A stretch of DNA of 43,616 nucleotides from Candidatus Gastranaerophilales bacterium (GCA_944323675.1 CALUTK010000011.1:1-43616), one strand, 5' to 3'; positions 35,315 through 43,276 are shown, counted from the stretch's first letter. Notes: generated by a model from the letters alone, not told the origin. Numbers and translations: made by a program.

Positions 35315-36976
35315 ATGCAGATAAACAAGATTTCATTTATAAATATACAACCCCGTTTTACACAAAATAATCAGCTGAAAAATACGCCCCCGTCTGATAG
35401 CGGTATAGAAAACACCAGAAGCCAGCTTCCGACAACGGCACAGTATCTGGCATTCACCGGCGGATACAGCCTTGATTTGTCCAGCACAATTAAACACCTC
35501 GACAAACTTGCAGAGAAAAAATCAGACGTCTATCCGCCTCAAATCCGCGAATGGGCAGGGATTATCCTTGAAGAAGGCAACAAAACAAAAGAGACCCTCA
35601 TAAGTATTCATAAAAAATTCTACGAAAACCTGAAAGACTGCTTTACTCTTGAGGAAGCAAAAGAAAAATTTCCTGAATTTAAAGACGTTATTCCGGCTGA
35701 CAGTGTAAAAGCTCACGAAGGCAGCTTCATTGACGATTTTCAAAAAGGTAAACTTGAATACTTTGATACCGATGAAGATTTATCACTCCAGCTTTTAAAG
35801 TTATACTGGGGCGAAGGATTTTCTCTGAACGATTTACGGAAATATTCAGACGGAAAAAGTTTAAGCCACACCCTGAATAAACTAAATATTCCGACCGTTG
35901 ACAGAACCTACGGACACGTATTAAAACTTTCGGATCCTGAATATAACGAGCGTTTAACAAAACAAATGACAGAAAAACGACTCGCAACAATGGATAGAAA
36001 AGCTCAGGAAAACGATGGCGAACCGGTTTTTATAAAACGCGGGCCGCTATCAGAAGAACATAAAAAACATATTTCAGAAGGCTTGCTAAGATACTATCAG
36101 CAAAATCCGGAAGCAATTTATAATCTTTCTGAGCGCCAGCGGAAATTTTATGAAGAGAATCCTGATAGGGCCAGAATTTTAAGCCGCGTCGCAACAAAAG
36201 CATGGCACATCTTCGGCGCGGATAACATTAAAGCCGCAATGTCCGCATTTATGAAAAATCACGGCGTAAAGACATTCAATACTTCAAAACTTGAAACTCC
36301 GCTTTCAATGACAAAAGACGAAAGCCGTACATTAAAACATTTCTGGGCAGAAAACGAATGGGCCAGAAAATCATTCTCAAAAAACATGACCTATGCCTGG
36401 AAAAAGGTAAAAGAAGAACAATCAATTATATATGAAATGCGGGTTGCCCCTGAAGGATTTATAAAAAGATTTATCAACTGGGCTCAGAAAAGAGGTATTC
36501 CTCTACAAGAAAGCGACTTTATAAGCAGATTTGACCCGAATGGTGATAGAAGCTACAAAAATCCGCTGCTTGACAAATATACAAGAGACTTTGTGGACAG
36601 TCTGCCTGGCGGAAGCACCATGATGGCAAATTCGTATTTCCTTGCACTGTTGAATGTAAACCGCGAAATTTCTAAAATGGATTTGTCTAAATTAGACAAA
36701 GAAACCGCCGCCACCTGTAAAACAATACAACAGGTAATAAAAGCAAGCTTATTTGAACATCCTGATTTGCCTCTCAGCCAGAATAATTTTAGAGTCCTTG
36801 AAGCAAACGAAGTACAGGGAATTTTCGGCCTTTTAAGGAGCAGATGCCTTGAAATTCATAACCCGAAACTTGCAAAAATATTTGAGCGCCACATGGATAA
36901 GGCATACGATTATATTGCAAAAAACTGGAAACCGGGCAGCCCTATCAGAATGAACCCTTATGGTATGGACTTATAG
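35315..36976 (+). CDS. lineage-type protein with NUMOD3-like segment
   Basis: 553 residues, no signal peptide. The N-terminus MQINKISFINIQPRFTQ and a later YLAFTGG (residues 44-50) are of a style I associate with Gastranaerophilales proteins. Residues about 240-300 contain GPLSEEHKKHISEGLLRYY followed by repeated NPEAIYNLSERQRKFYEENP, resembling NUMOD3 helices that accompany homing-type nucleases, but no nuclease domain is recognised. The rest is helical and charged. A GGAAGG site and a TATAAT (35293-35298) precede the ATG. It converges on the TolR genes. Function unknown; DNA binding is only a hint. Confidence 0.7.
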   Translation: MQINKISFINIQPRFTQNNQLKNTPPSDSGIENTRSQLPTTAQYLAFTGGYSLDLSSTIKHLDKLAEKKSDVYPPQIREWAGIILEEGNKTKETLISIHKKFYENLKDCFTLEEAKEKFPEFKDVIPADSVKAHEGSFIDDFQKGKLEYFDTDEDLSLQLLKLYWGEGFSLNDLRKYSDGKSLSHTLNKLNIPTVDRTYGHVLKLSDPEYNERLTKQMTEKRLATMDRKAQENDGEPVFIKRGPLSEEHKKHISEGLLRYYQQNPEAIYNLSERQRKFYEENPDRARILSRVATKAWHIFGADNIKAAMSAFMKNHGVKTFNTSKLETPLSMTKDESRTLKHFWAENEWARKSFSKNMTYAWKKVKEEQSIIYEMRVAPEGFIKRFINWAQKRGIPLQESDFISRFDPNGDRSYKNPLLDKYTRDFVDSLPGGSTMMANSYFLALLNVNREISKMDLSKLDKETAATCKTIQQVIKASLFEHPDLPLSQNNFRVLEANEVQGIFGLLRSRCLEIHNPKLAKIFERHMDKAYDYIAKNWKPGSPIRMNPYGMDL

Positions 36977-36977
36977 A

Positions 36978-37367
36978 TTAAATTTCACTGACTGAAATAC
37001 TTGTAATACCGGAGTTTCTTGCAGAATCCATAACCCTTACAACAGCACCGTGGGTTGAATTGCCGTCTGTTTGAATCATTAAGCCGTCAGGGAAATCTTT
37101 AGCCTGCGCTTTTAAAGTGTTTTCAAGAGAATCAGCAGGGATTTCTTCCCCGTTGATGTAATATCTGTTATCCGAGGATACGTCCACCGTTAAAATTTTC
37201 GTATCTTTTTGAACCTGTTCTTCCGCAACATTTTCAGGAACAGTTAAATTCAACCCCTGCTGATCAAGAAGCGGCGCAATTACCATCATTATAATCAGAA
37301 GCACAAGAAAAATATCCGTAAGCGGTGTAATGTTTATTTCATTAAAAGTGTTACGTTCGCGACTCAT
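36978..37367 (-). CDS. ExbD/TolR family protein (second copy)
   Basis: 129 residues. A short cytoplasmic start (MSRERNTFNEI) is followed by one membrane helix with the conserved proton-path Asp (NITPLTDIFLVLLIIMMV) and a periplasmic domain (about 50-129). With TolQ/ExbB it forms the proton-driven motor that energises TonB or TolA. It follows the first TolR by 2 nt. It differs strongly from it in the periplasmic domain while the membrane helix is nearly identical. Confidence 0.92.
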   Translation of the reverse strand: MSRERNTFNEINITPLTDIFLVLLIIMMVIAPLLDQQGLNLTVPENVAEEQVQKDTKILTVDVSSDNRYYINGEEIPADSLENTLKAQAKDFPDGLMIQTDGNSTHGAVVRVMDSARNSGITSISVSEI

Positions 37368-37369
37368 AT

Positions 37370-37822
37370 TTATGCTCCCTGATTTTCATTCTGCTTTTGT
37401 AAATCTTTTTGTTCTTTTTTAGTAAGCGGCTCGCCTGCTACGATAAGCTTTTTATACTCAGCATCCTGAGCCGCATTCATTACTTTCATAATTTCGGAAC
37501 TTTTTACCTGCTCATCAGCCTTTACTACAACTTCAGGCTTTTCGATTGAGGATTTCAGCGCAATAAGTTCATCCGTCAATGTATCAGGGTTTATCTCACG
37601 CCCGTTTACGTACATCAAACCGGCCTTTGTAATTGATACTGTTGCATTTTTCTGTTCAATAGCAATCCCGCTGTTGATTTCCGGAACCGATATCGCATTA
37701 TCCATTGACTGAAACGTCGGTGCCACAACCATCATGATAATTAACAGTACCAGAAAGATATCCGTTAACGGTGTGATATTTATTTCGGTAAACATTTTAC
37801 CTTTTTTTGAACTCATTGCCAT
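37370..37822 (-). CDS. ExbD/TolR family protein (first copy)
   Basis: 150 residues. The membrane helix INITPLTDIFLVLLIIMMVV carries the conserved Asp. The periplasmic domain (about 45-130) is followed by a Lys/Gln-rich tail (KKEQKDLQKQNENQ). AAGGAA lies 8 nt before the ATG. It sits between TolQ and the second TolR. Two tandem copies suggest a heteromeric motor or two partners sharing one TolQ. Confidence 0.92.
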   Translation of the reverse strand: MAMSSKKGKMFTEINITPLTDIFLVLLIIMMVVAPTFQSMDNAISVPEINSGIAIEQKNATVSITKAGLMYVNGREINPDTLTDELIALKSSIEKPEVVVKADEQVKSSEIMKVMNAAQDAEYKKLIVAGEPLTKKEQKDLQKQNENQGA

Positions 37823-37857
37823 TTTAATTTTCCTTCAAATTTTCCGTTATTGGCTGA

Positions 37858-38505
37858 CTACATTGAAATATTTGTCGAAATTTTTGTTGATTTGTCGTTT
37901 TCAGAATCAACAAAGCTTAAGAATAACAGCTTAATCAACTGAAAATCGTCCTCATAGCGTTTAACAATAGATTGGAAAGAGTTGTAGAAAACAACCGCAA
38001 CAATCGCAACACCAAGACCGAAAGCAGTTGCAATCAAGGCAGATCCGATACCCATTGCAACAGCTGCAGATTGGTTACCCTGAGTTGCAAGATCCTGGAA
38101 TGTATAAAGAATACGAACAACAGTACCGAACAACCCTAAAAATGGTGCTACACCACCGATTGTACCTAAGATTGTTAAGTGGCTTTCGAGTTTTCTTGTA
38201 GCGAGCGCTGCTGCAATATCAAAAGAACGTGAAAACCCGTTTCTCTGTTCCGAGAAAATTCTGACGGCTTCTTCCGTCACTTCACCTATCACACCGCCGC
38301 ATTGAACCGCTAAATTCTGTGCGCCCTGAAGGTTGTTTTTTGCAAGTTCTTTTTGAAGTTTCGGGATAAAAAGAACAACATCTCTTTTGTTTCTTTTGTA
38401 AACTGAAACTCTGTTCAATACAACCATTACAACAAGGATGGAACAAACCAGAATAGGCAATAATACCGGCCAGTCCAATTTAATTGAGTTAAGTAAAAGT
38501 TCCAT
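37858..38505 (-). CDS. MotA/TolQ/ExbB proton-channel protein
   Basis: 215 residues with three membrane helices (about 14-32, 113-133, 150-172). Family core: LTILGTIGGVAPFLGLFGTVVRI and SALIATAFGLGVAIVAVVFYN. It forms the pentameric channel around the TolR/ExbD helices and converts proton flow into movement of the TonB-like protein. It is 98 nt downstream of the TonB-like gene, with two hairpins in the gap, and 35 nt upstream of the first TolR. Confidence 0.93.
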   Translation of the reverse strand: MELLLNSIKLDWPVLLPILVCSILVVMVVLNRVSVYKRNKRDVVLFIPKLQKELAKNNLQGAQNLAVQCGGVIGEVTEEAVRIFSEQRNGFSRSFDIAAALATRKLESHLTILGTIGGVAPFLGLFGTVVRILYTFQDLATQGNQSAAVAMGIGSALIATAFGLGVAIVAVVFYNSFQSIVKRYEDDFQLIKLLFLSFVDSENDKSTKISTNISM

Positions 38506-38550
38506 AGTTTTTAATCCTCTTTATTAAGTAATTACATTGTTTTTTATTTT

Positions 38551-38596
38551 GCCGCGGCCTGTATAATTCCGGCCGGCGGATTGACCGCTTACGCGG
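38551..38596 (-). other. two hairpins between tonB-like and tolQ genes
   Basis: CCGC-TTAC-GCGG (38585-38596), then a GC-rich stem of GGCCGGC with GCCGCGGCC (38551-38577) with a small bulge. Neither is followed by a T-tract on the minus strand. They may stabilise or attenuate the transcript between the two genes, allowing different protein ratios. Confidence 0.4.
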
Positions 38597-38603
38597 GAGA
38601 TTT

Positions 38604-39857
38604 TTAATATCCGGACGCTCCGAATACGTTGTAGTCAAAAGTAAATTGAATATCAATACTTTGACCTTTAAATTCTGCCGGAAGCGGTTTAAATGGCGCT
38701 GTGAGTTTAACCGCATTTAAAGCTGCGTTATCGGCACTCGGAAGTCCTGATGATTTAAATACGCTGCAGGAAAGAAGTCTGCCGTCTTTAGCTATTTTGA
38801 ATAACAGAACAACGCGCTTGCTTTCGTTTCCTTTCGGCGGATTCCAATTCATCTTGATACGACGTTGGAGTTCTCTCATATAAGGCCCGAAATCAGGTTC
38901 TCTGATTGCATCAATTCCAGGTCTGCCGTTAGGATTTCCAGGTCCGGGATTTCCTAATGAGCCTGAACCGCCTCCGCTTTTAGCGAGTTTAGAGCCTGAG
39001 GATGAACCTCCGGTCGGCGCAAGTACAGGCGCAGGTGTATATTTTCTTGCGGAAGAAGAACCGCCTGCGCTACCCATAGCAGGAGAAGCGCCGCCTTTTG
39101 CAAGTTTCCCTGAACCGCTTATAGGACCTGTAGCATAATGACCGCCGGTTGTACCGCCCTTAGGTACAGGAACCTGAAATGCCGATGACGGCTTTGCAAC
39201 CGGTTTTGGCGTATTCGGCGGCTTTATAGAAGGTTTTGCTGTCGGCGGATTAGGTTTTGCAGGTGCCACAGCCTTTGGAGCCGGCGGAGCCGGCGTCGGC
39301 TTAGGCGCAGGTTTTTCAACAGGTTTCTGAATCAAATTCTGCAAAGGATTCTTTGCCGGAGCCGGCTTTTGAGCCTGTTTTTGTACAGGTTTTTGTACAG
39401 GTTTCGGAGTTTGTTTCGGTGCAGGCGCAGGTTTTGCCTGAGCAACCGGAGCCGGAGTGCTTGCCTTTGCAGCAGGCGCCGACGGCGTTGACGGCATTGA
39501 AACTTTCCTTGTCGGGTCATGATGCCCGCCTGCTCGTGAATTCCTATCCGCACGGTAAGGAGTATTCTTATTAATAGGAGTGTCCTCCTTATCCACAAGA
39601 ACAAACTCTATATCGTTCATTTTAGGTTTCGGTTTTTCAAACAGATGCAAATTAAAGCCGAGAAGCATTAAAATTAGAGTTATCAGCCAAACCGCCCCAA
39701 CTGCCGACGGGTGAAGCAGAACTGAAATCCAGAAAGATTTTTTCAGTGTCAGTCCTTCTTTATCCTCACGCAGAACCGCAGGGGTAGTGTATCCTGAATT
39801 CTTTTCAGACTCCTCTTCTTCTAATAAATTATTGTTGTATTTGTTTACGATTGACAT
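38604..39857 (-). CDS. TonB/TolA-like energy-transducing protein
   Basis: 417 residues. A cytoplasmic N-terminus (about 1-42), one membrane helix (about 43-66), a Pro/Lys/Gln/Ala-rich periplasm-spanning linker with KPVQKPVQKQAQKPAP repeats (about 110-240), a Gly/Ser-rich stretch (about 240-315) and a C-terminal TonB domain (about 325-417, YMRELQRRIKMNWNPP...LLFKIAKDGRL). It connects the TolQ/TolR motor to an outer-membrane partner. No tolB, pal or TonB-dependent receptor is in the window, so Ton and Tol roles cannot be separated. The gene heads the cluster 39857-36978. Confidence 0.9.
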   Translation of the reverse strand: MSIVNKYNNNLLEEEESEKNSGYTTPAVLREDKEGLTLKKSFWISVLLHPSAVGAVWLITLILMLLGFNLHLFEKPKPKMNDIEFVLVDKEDTPINKNTPYRADRNSRAGGHHDPTRKVSMPSTPSAPAAKASTPAPVAQAKPAPAPKQTPKPVQKPVQKQAQKPAPAKNPLQNLIQKPVEKPAPKPTPAPPAPKAVAPAKPNPPTAKPSIKPPNTPKPVAKPSSAFQVPVPKGGTTGGHYATGPISGSGKLAKGGASPAMGSAGGSSSARKYTPAPVLAPTGGSSSGSKLAKSGGGSGSLGNPGPGNPNGRPGIDAIREPDFGPYMRELQRRIKMNWNPPKGNESKRVVLLFKIAKDGRLLSCSVFKSSGLPSADNAALNAVKLTAPFKPLPAEFKGQSIDIQFTFDYNVFGASGY

Positions 39858-39938
39858 TGTATTTACCTATCTGCAACCCTTTTGCTAATCTTTTATAATA
39901 TTATTCTTAAATTAAAAATAATATTATCGGCTGACCGG

Positions 39939-40685
39939 CTAGTAATTTGAATTATATATTGCCGGGTTAACAGTAATTGGCTGGGTAAGCACCAATTCTA
40001 TATTTGAATTAGCAGGGATAACGACATCGTCTCCTTTATCCCAAACTGATTTGATAAGCCCTCCGCCTGCGCCGACAGCAGTCCCGAGCGCTGCGCCTTT
40101 ACCTATATCACCGCCAGCAAGAGCGCCAAAAACAACACCTGATACAGCACCTGCACCAGCGCCGACCGTCAGATCTTTCGCGTAATCTTTCGCTACATCA
40201 GCCTTTGTTCCGCCGACAAGCATTCCGCTGTTGTCGCTTGTTTTCACAATTGCGGAAATCGGAATCTGTATTCCATACGGAGTTATTATCTGGGTAAATC
40301 TTAGCATTAATTTACCGTTTATGCTTCCGCGCTTTGCTTTGGAAACTTCCAATACAGTACCGGTCACAGAACTTCCTGCAGGAGCTATAAGGTTATTGTT
40401 GTAATAAAAATCAGACCCCAACGCAACAGTGACAGTCTGCCCGAGAGTTAAGTTCGCCGAATTTAACGGCATTGTTACAAGCGCCGGCATAGATTGTCCT
40501 GCCGGAACCGTTACAACGCTTCCGCGCAGAGTTCCGTTGCCTGTCATTTGAGGTTGTGTGTAATATGCAGGTTGTTTTTGATATTGAGGTGCCGGAGTAT
40601 TCTGGGTATATGAATAGTTCCCCGCTGCGAAAGCAGCGCTGCCGGCCGCAATTAGTGCCGCTATCAATATATTTCTTTTAAACAT
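39939..40685 (-). CDS. secreted protein with barrel-like and glycine-zipper regions
   Basis: 248 residues from the ATG at 40685, chosen for its GGAAGGG site; the frame opens 8 codons earlier at a TTG. Signal peptide MFKRNILIAALIAAGSAAFA. Residues about 55-165 have the spacing of a VirB10/TrbI-like barrel (VPAGQSMPALVTMPLNSA...APAGSSVTGTVLEV...GIQIPISAIV). Residues about 185-220 are a glycine zipper (GAGAGAVSGVVFGALAGG), likely membrane-inserting. It ends with another PANSNIEL strand. Probably envelope-associated; partner unknown. Confidence 0.75.
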   Translation of the reverse strand: MFKRNILIAALIAAGSAAFAAGNYSYTQNTPAPQYQKQPAYYTQPQMTGNGTLRGSVVTVPAGQSMPALVTMPLNSANLTLGQTVTVALGSDFYYNNNLIAPAGSSVTGTVLEVSKAKRGSINGKLMLRFTQIITPYGIQIPISAIVKTSDNSGMLVGGTKADVAKDYAKDLTVGAGAGAVSGVVFGALAGGDIGKGAALGTAVGAGGGLIKSVWDKGDDVVIPANSNIELVLTQPITVNPAIYNSNY

Positions 40686-40755
40686 AAGCAAGTTCCCTTC
40701 CTTAAACAATCACATATCACTCAATAATAACATTGTATTTCGGATTTTACATTTG

Positions 40756-41361
40756 TCAATTTGTTAAGGTGTGGGTTATCCAGGCGGAATCCGACAGTAT
40801 AATAATTCTGTTTTCCCCCGATGTGATAACCGCGTGGCTCCCCATTTTTCTTTCGCGTCCGGGACGAATTTGAAGTGTCGTATTATTTCCTATTCCTGAT
40901 TGATAATGCGGCATTTTCACCCACGACGCAGGCTCTGACATCTCACCGCCTATAAGATTGTTATTTGCTGTGTAAATATATCCGCGTATAGGCATTTCAA
41001 ACCCGTCCGGCAGAATAACTTTATTAATCTTAATCATCATGGAAGCGTTAGTACCGACAACAGGCTCATGAACCTGCTCAACATACCCGTAAAATTCCGA
41101 ATTCTGCGGGATTATATTGGTTTCGTGCATATATAAATCATTAGTAGATGTAAAACGGACCTTGTATCCGACAGGACAGTATTGCGTTGAAATCTCCTGA
41201 GCGCTCACAACAGGAATAAAAGTTCCCGCCGGAACCTCTATTACATCGTAACTCCTTAAATCAAGCCTGACATCGTCCATTACAGGATCTTCCGCAGCAA
41301 TACACACACCGCCTGCTATGCTCAAAATCCCGATAAAAAGAATTAACAATACCCTCTTCAT
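40756..41361 (-). CDS. secreted protein with barrel-like region
   Basis: 201 residues from the ATG at 41361, which starts a clear signal peptide (MKRVLLILFIGILSIAGG); the longer frame to 41451 lies upstream of the promoter. Residues about 35-140 follow the same plan as the 39939 product: EVPAGTFIPVVSAQEIS, IIPQNSEFYGYVEQV, LPDGFEMPIRGYIYT. It lacks the glycine zipper. Probable paralogue or partner of that protein. No Shine-Dalgarno; a -10 box ends 7 nt before the ATG. Confidence 0.75.
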   Translation of the reverse strand: MKRVLLILFIGILSIAGGVCIAAEDPVMDDVRLDLRSYDVIEVPAGTFIPVVSAQEISTQYCPVGYKVRFTSTNDLYMHETNIIPQNSEFYGYVEQVHEPVVGTNASMMIKINKVILPDGFEMPIRGYIYTANNNLIGGEMSEPASWVKMPHYQSGIGNNTTLQIRPGRERKMGSHAVITSGENRIIILSDSAWITHTLTN

Positions 41362-41368
41362 AGTATTT

Positions 41369-41396
41369 ATTATAACATTTTTTCCGAAATATTCAA
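41369..41396 (-). promoter_or_regulatory. promoter of leaderless secreted-protein gene
   Basis: Minus-strand TTGAAT (41396-41391), 16-bp spacer, TATAAT (41374-41369) with an extended TGT. It is divergent from the trpS -10 at 41415-41420; ACAAAAT-TTAT-ATTTTGT lies between them. Confidence 0.6.
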
Positions 41397-41457
41397 CAAA
41401 ATTTATATTTTGTGTATAATAAAAGCAGATTTTACGGCATAGAGAGGACAATAAGTT

Positions 41458-42459
41458 ATGAGAGAAAGAATAGTTTCGGGAATGCGCCCTACAGGAAAGT
41501 TACACCTTGGACATTATCTTGGCGTTATTCAAAACTGGGTTGAATTACAGCATAAATACGACAGCTTTTTCTTCGTAGCTGACTGGCACGCCCTCACAAC
41601 AAAATACGACAGCACGGAAAGCTTAAAAGAAAATACTCTTGATGTTGCCATAGACTGGCTTGCATCAGGAATTGACCCTGAAATTTCAACTGTTTACGTA
41701 CAGTCACTTGTGCCGGAAATCGCTGAATTAAATGTTTATCTTGGAATGATTACCCCGCAAAACTGGGTTGAGCGCGACCCGTGCCTTAAAGATATGGTTA
41801 AAATTTTACGTTCCAAAGAGGGACAAAATTCCCAAATGAGTTACGGACTTCTTGGTTATCCCGTTTTAATGAGCGCGGATATCATGATGATGAATGCGAC
41901 TCATGTTCCTGTCGGAATCGATCAGGTCGCACATATTGAAATTACCCGCGACATCGCAAGAAGATTTAATCAGGTTTATAAAGAAGAATTCTTCAACGAA
42001 CCGAAACCGCTGCTTAATAACTGCTCTTTAATCTGCGGTCTTGACGGAAACAAAATGGGTAAATCTTTCAAAAACGATATAAAAATTTCCGACACTGAAG
42101 AAGAAACAGCTAAAAAAATTATGACGGCAATCACTGATAGAAGCCGCCTGAGAAAAACAGACCCGGGCCACCCTGACGAATGCGAAGTTGCCTTCAAATA
42201 CTGGGAGATTTTCGGAACAGAAGATCAGGTTGCAAAAGTCCGCACTGAATGCGAAAAAGGCGAACGAGGCTGCGCTGACTGCAAACGCCAGCTCGGGGCA
42301 TTGATTAACGAAAAACTTGCGCCTATCAGAGAAAAACGCCGCTACTATGAAACTCATATTGATGAGGTAAAGGATATCTTAAACGACGGCTCTAAAAAAG
42401 CAAGAACAGAAGCCCAAAAGGTTCTCTCTCACGTGAGGGAACTCGTTAAAATGTATTAA
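41458..42459 (+). CDS. trpS: tryptophanyl-tRNA synthetase
   Basis: 333 residues, full length. Class I signatures are HLGH (in TGKLHLGHYLG) and the KMSKS variant KMGKS (in GNKMGKSFKND). Charges tRNA-Trp. A GAGAGG site lies about 9 nt before the ATG and TATAAT at 41415-41420. No T-box or trp leader is visible. Its stop overlaps the stop of the converging small HTH gene. Confidence 0.97.
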   Translation: MRERIVSGMRPTGKLHLGHYLGVIQNWVELQHKYDSFFFVADWHALTTKYDSTESLKENTLDVAIDWLASGIDPEISTVYVQSLVPEIAELNVYLGMITPQNWVERDPCLKDMVKILRSKEGQNSQMSYGLLGYPVLMSADIMMMNATHVPVGIDQVAHIEITRDIARRFNQVYKEEFFNEPKPLLNNCSLICGLDGNKMGKSFKNDIKISDTEEETAKKIMTAITDRSRLRKTDPGHPDECEVAFKYWEIFGTEDQVAKVRTECEKGERGCADCKRQLGALINEKLAPIREKRRYYETHIDEVKDILNDGSKKARTEAQKVLSHVRELVKMY

Positions 42460-42692
42460 TTTCTGTCCTTAAACTCGATATCAATATTAAGAATATCCAT
42501 TATTTGATAAATTTGCAGCATGGTAACTGACTTGCGCCGGAATTTCGCGGAAAAATTACTGAGGTCTTTATTGGTTCCATATTTTTCAGATACTTTTTCC
42601 AGTAATTGAGTCAAATTCATTCCCTGATTTGAAGCTTTATATTGTATGAAATTTTTTAGTAATTTAAGCTGATTTTCCGCTGCTTCTTTCAT
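42456..42692 (-). CDS. small helix-turn-helix-like protein
   Basis: 78 residues from the ATG at 42692, with AGAGGG just upstream; the frame opens five codons earlier at a TTG. The middle (QGMNLTQLLEKVSEKYG, then LSNFSAKFRRKSVTMLQIYQIMDIL) matches the pattern of compact helix-turn-helix proteins that many bacteria carry in several copies. Probably a DNA-binding regulator. It is divergent from the ribbon-helix-helix gene; the shared gap has AT-rich imperfect inverted repeats (42744-42788). Confidence 0.65.
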   Translation of the reverse strand: MKEAAENQLKLLKNFIQYKASNQGMNLTQLLEKVSEKYGTNKDLSNFSAKFRRKSVTMLQIYQIMDILNIDIEFKDRN

Positions 42693-42825
42693 CAAGCCCT
42701 CTCTCAAAATAATATATTGAATTGTAACATTATTTGATTAATCAGTTGATATATAGCTGTTATAATCATATATTGGTTATATACAACTATCTATATTACA
42801 AAAGATTAACATTTAAAAGGACTTT

Positions 42826-43101
42826 ATGCCAAAAGTAGTACTCTCAATGCCCGAAAAATTTCTAAATGATGTTGACAACATCGCAAAAAAAGAAAGTCGA
42901 ACCAGGTCTGAATTAATCAGAGAAGCGTTAAGAAGTTATATCTATAAGGGACTAACAGCAACGCAAGCAAAACAGCAACGGATAGAAAAGCGACCTTACT
43001 CCGCACCAGAGAGGCATAGGGTTAGGGGCAAAAACTCACTAAAGAAAATTTATGTCATTCTGAGGGCGAAGCCCGAAAGAATCAAGCTTTTAGAAAAGTG
43101 A
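42826..43101 (+). CDS. ribbon-helix-helix (CopG/Arc-type) protein with repeat-derived C-terminus
   Basis: 91 residues. Residues 1-45 are a clear ribbon-helix-helix domain: strand PKVVLSMPEKF, helix NDVDNIAKKE, turn SRTRSELIREALRSYI. Such proteins repress as dimers and are common antitoxins. From about residue 67 the sequence turns basic, and residues 77-86 (VILRAKPERI) are translated from the dispersed repeat at 43054-43083, so the original C-terminus appears replaced. AAAGG precedes the ATG. No toxin gene follows. Confidence 0.8.
   Translation: MPKVVLSMPEKFLNDVDNIAKKESRTRSELIREALRSYIYKGLTATQAKQQRIEKRPYSAPERHRVRGKNSLKKIYVILRAKPERIKLLEK
43054..43083. repeat. dispersed repeat, copy 2 of exact 30-bp pair, inside coding sequence
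   Basis: Reverse complement of 24186-24215 over 30 bp. It lies in frame within the ribbon-helix-helix gene, supplying its residues 77-86. Confidence 0.8.
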
Positions 43102-43142
43102 AAAGTAAAGAGTGATGAGTGAAGGGACTTATTATTATTACT

Positions 43143-43220
43143 ACCCCCCTCTCCCCTTGCGGGAGAGGGATGAATTTGTTAATGAGCGTGAGCGAATTTA
43201 CAAATTCGGGTGAGGGGTCT
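43143..43220. repeat. CTCTCCC hairpin repeats with GCGTGAGC centre
   Basis: CCCTCTCCCC-TTGC-GGGAGAGGG at the left. Then AATTTGTTAATGAGCGTGAG to ATTTACAAATTC, an inverted repeat about an AGCGTGAGCG core, then GGGTGAGGGG. Confidence 0.6.
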
Positions 43221-43235
43221 TTTTGTTCACCCTCG

Positions 43236-43276
43236 CCCCTTGAGGGAGAGGGTGGCACGTAGTGCCGGGTGAGGGG
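43236..43276. repeat. dispersed repeat, copy 2 of exact 41-bp pair
   Basis: Exact reverse complement of 17071-17111 (checked base by base). Contains GGCACGTAGTGCC. Confidence 0.85.

Noticed and set aside
41362-41457. T-box or trp leader upstream of trpS
   Set aside because: The gap is under 100 bp and contains only promoter elements and a ribosome site.
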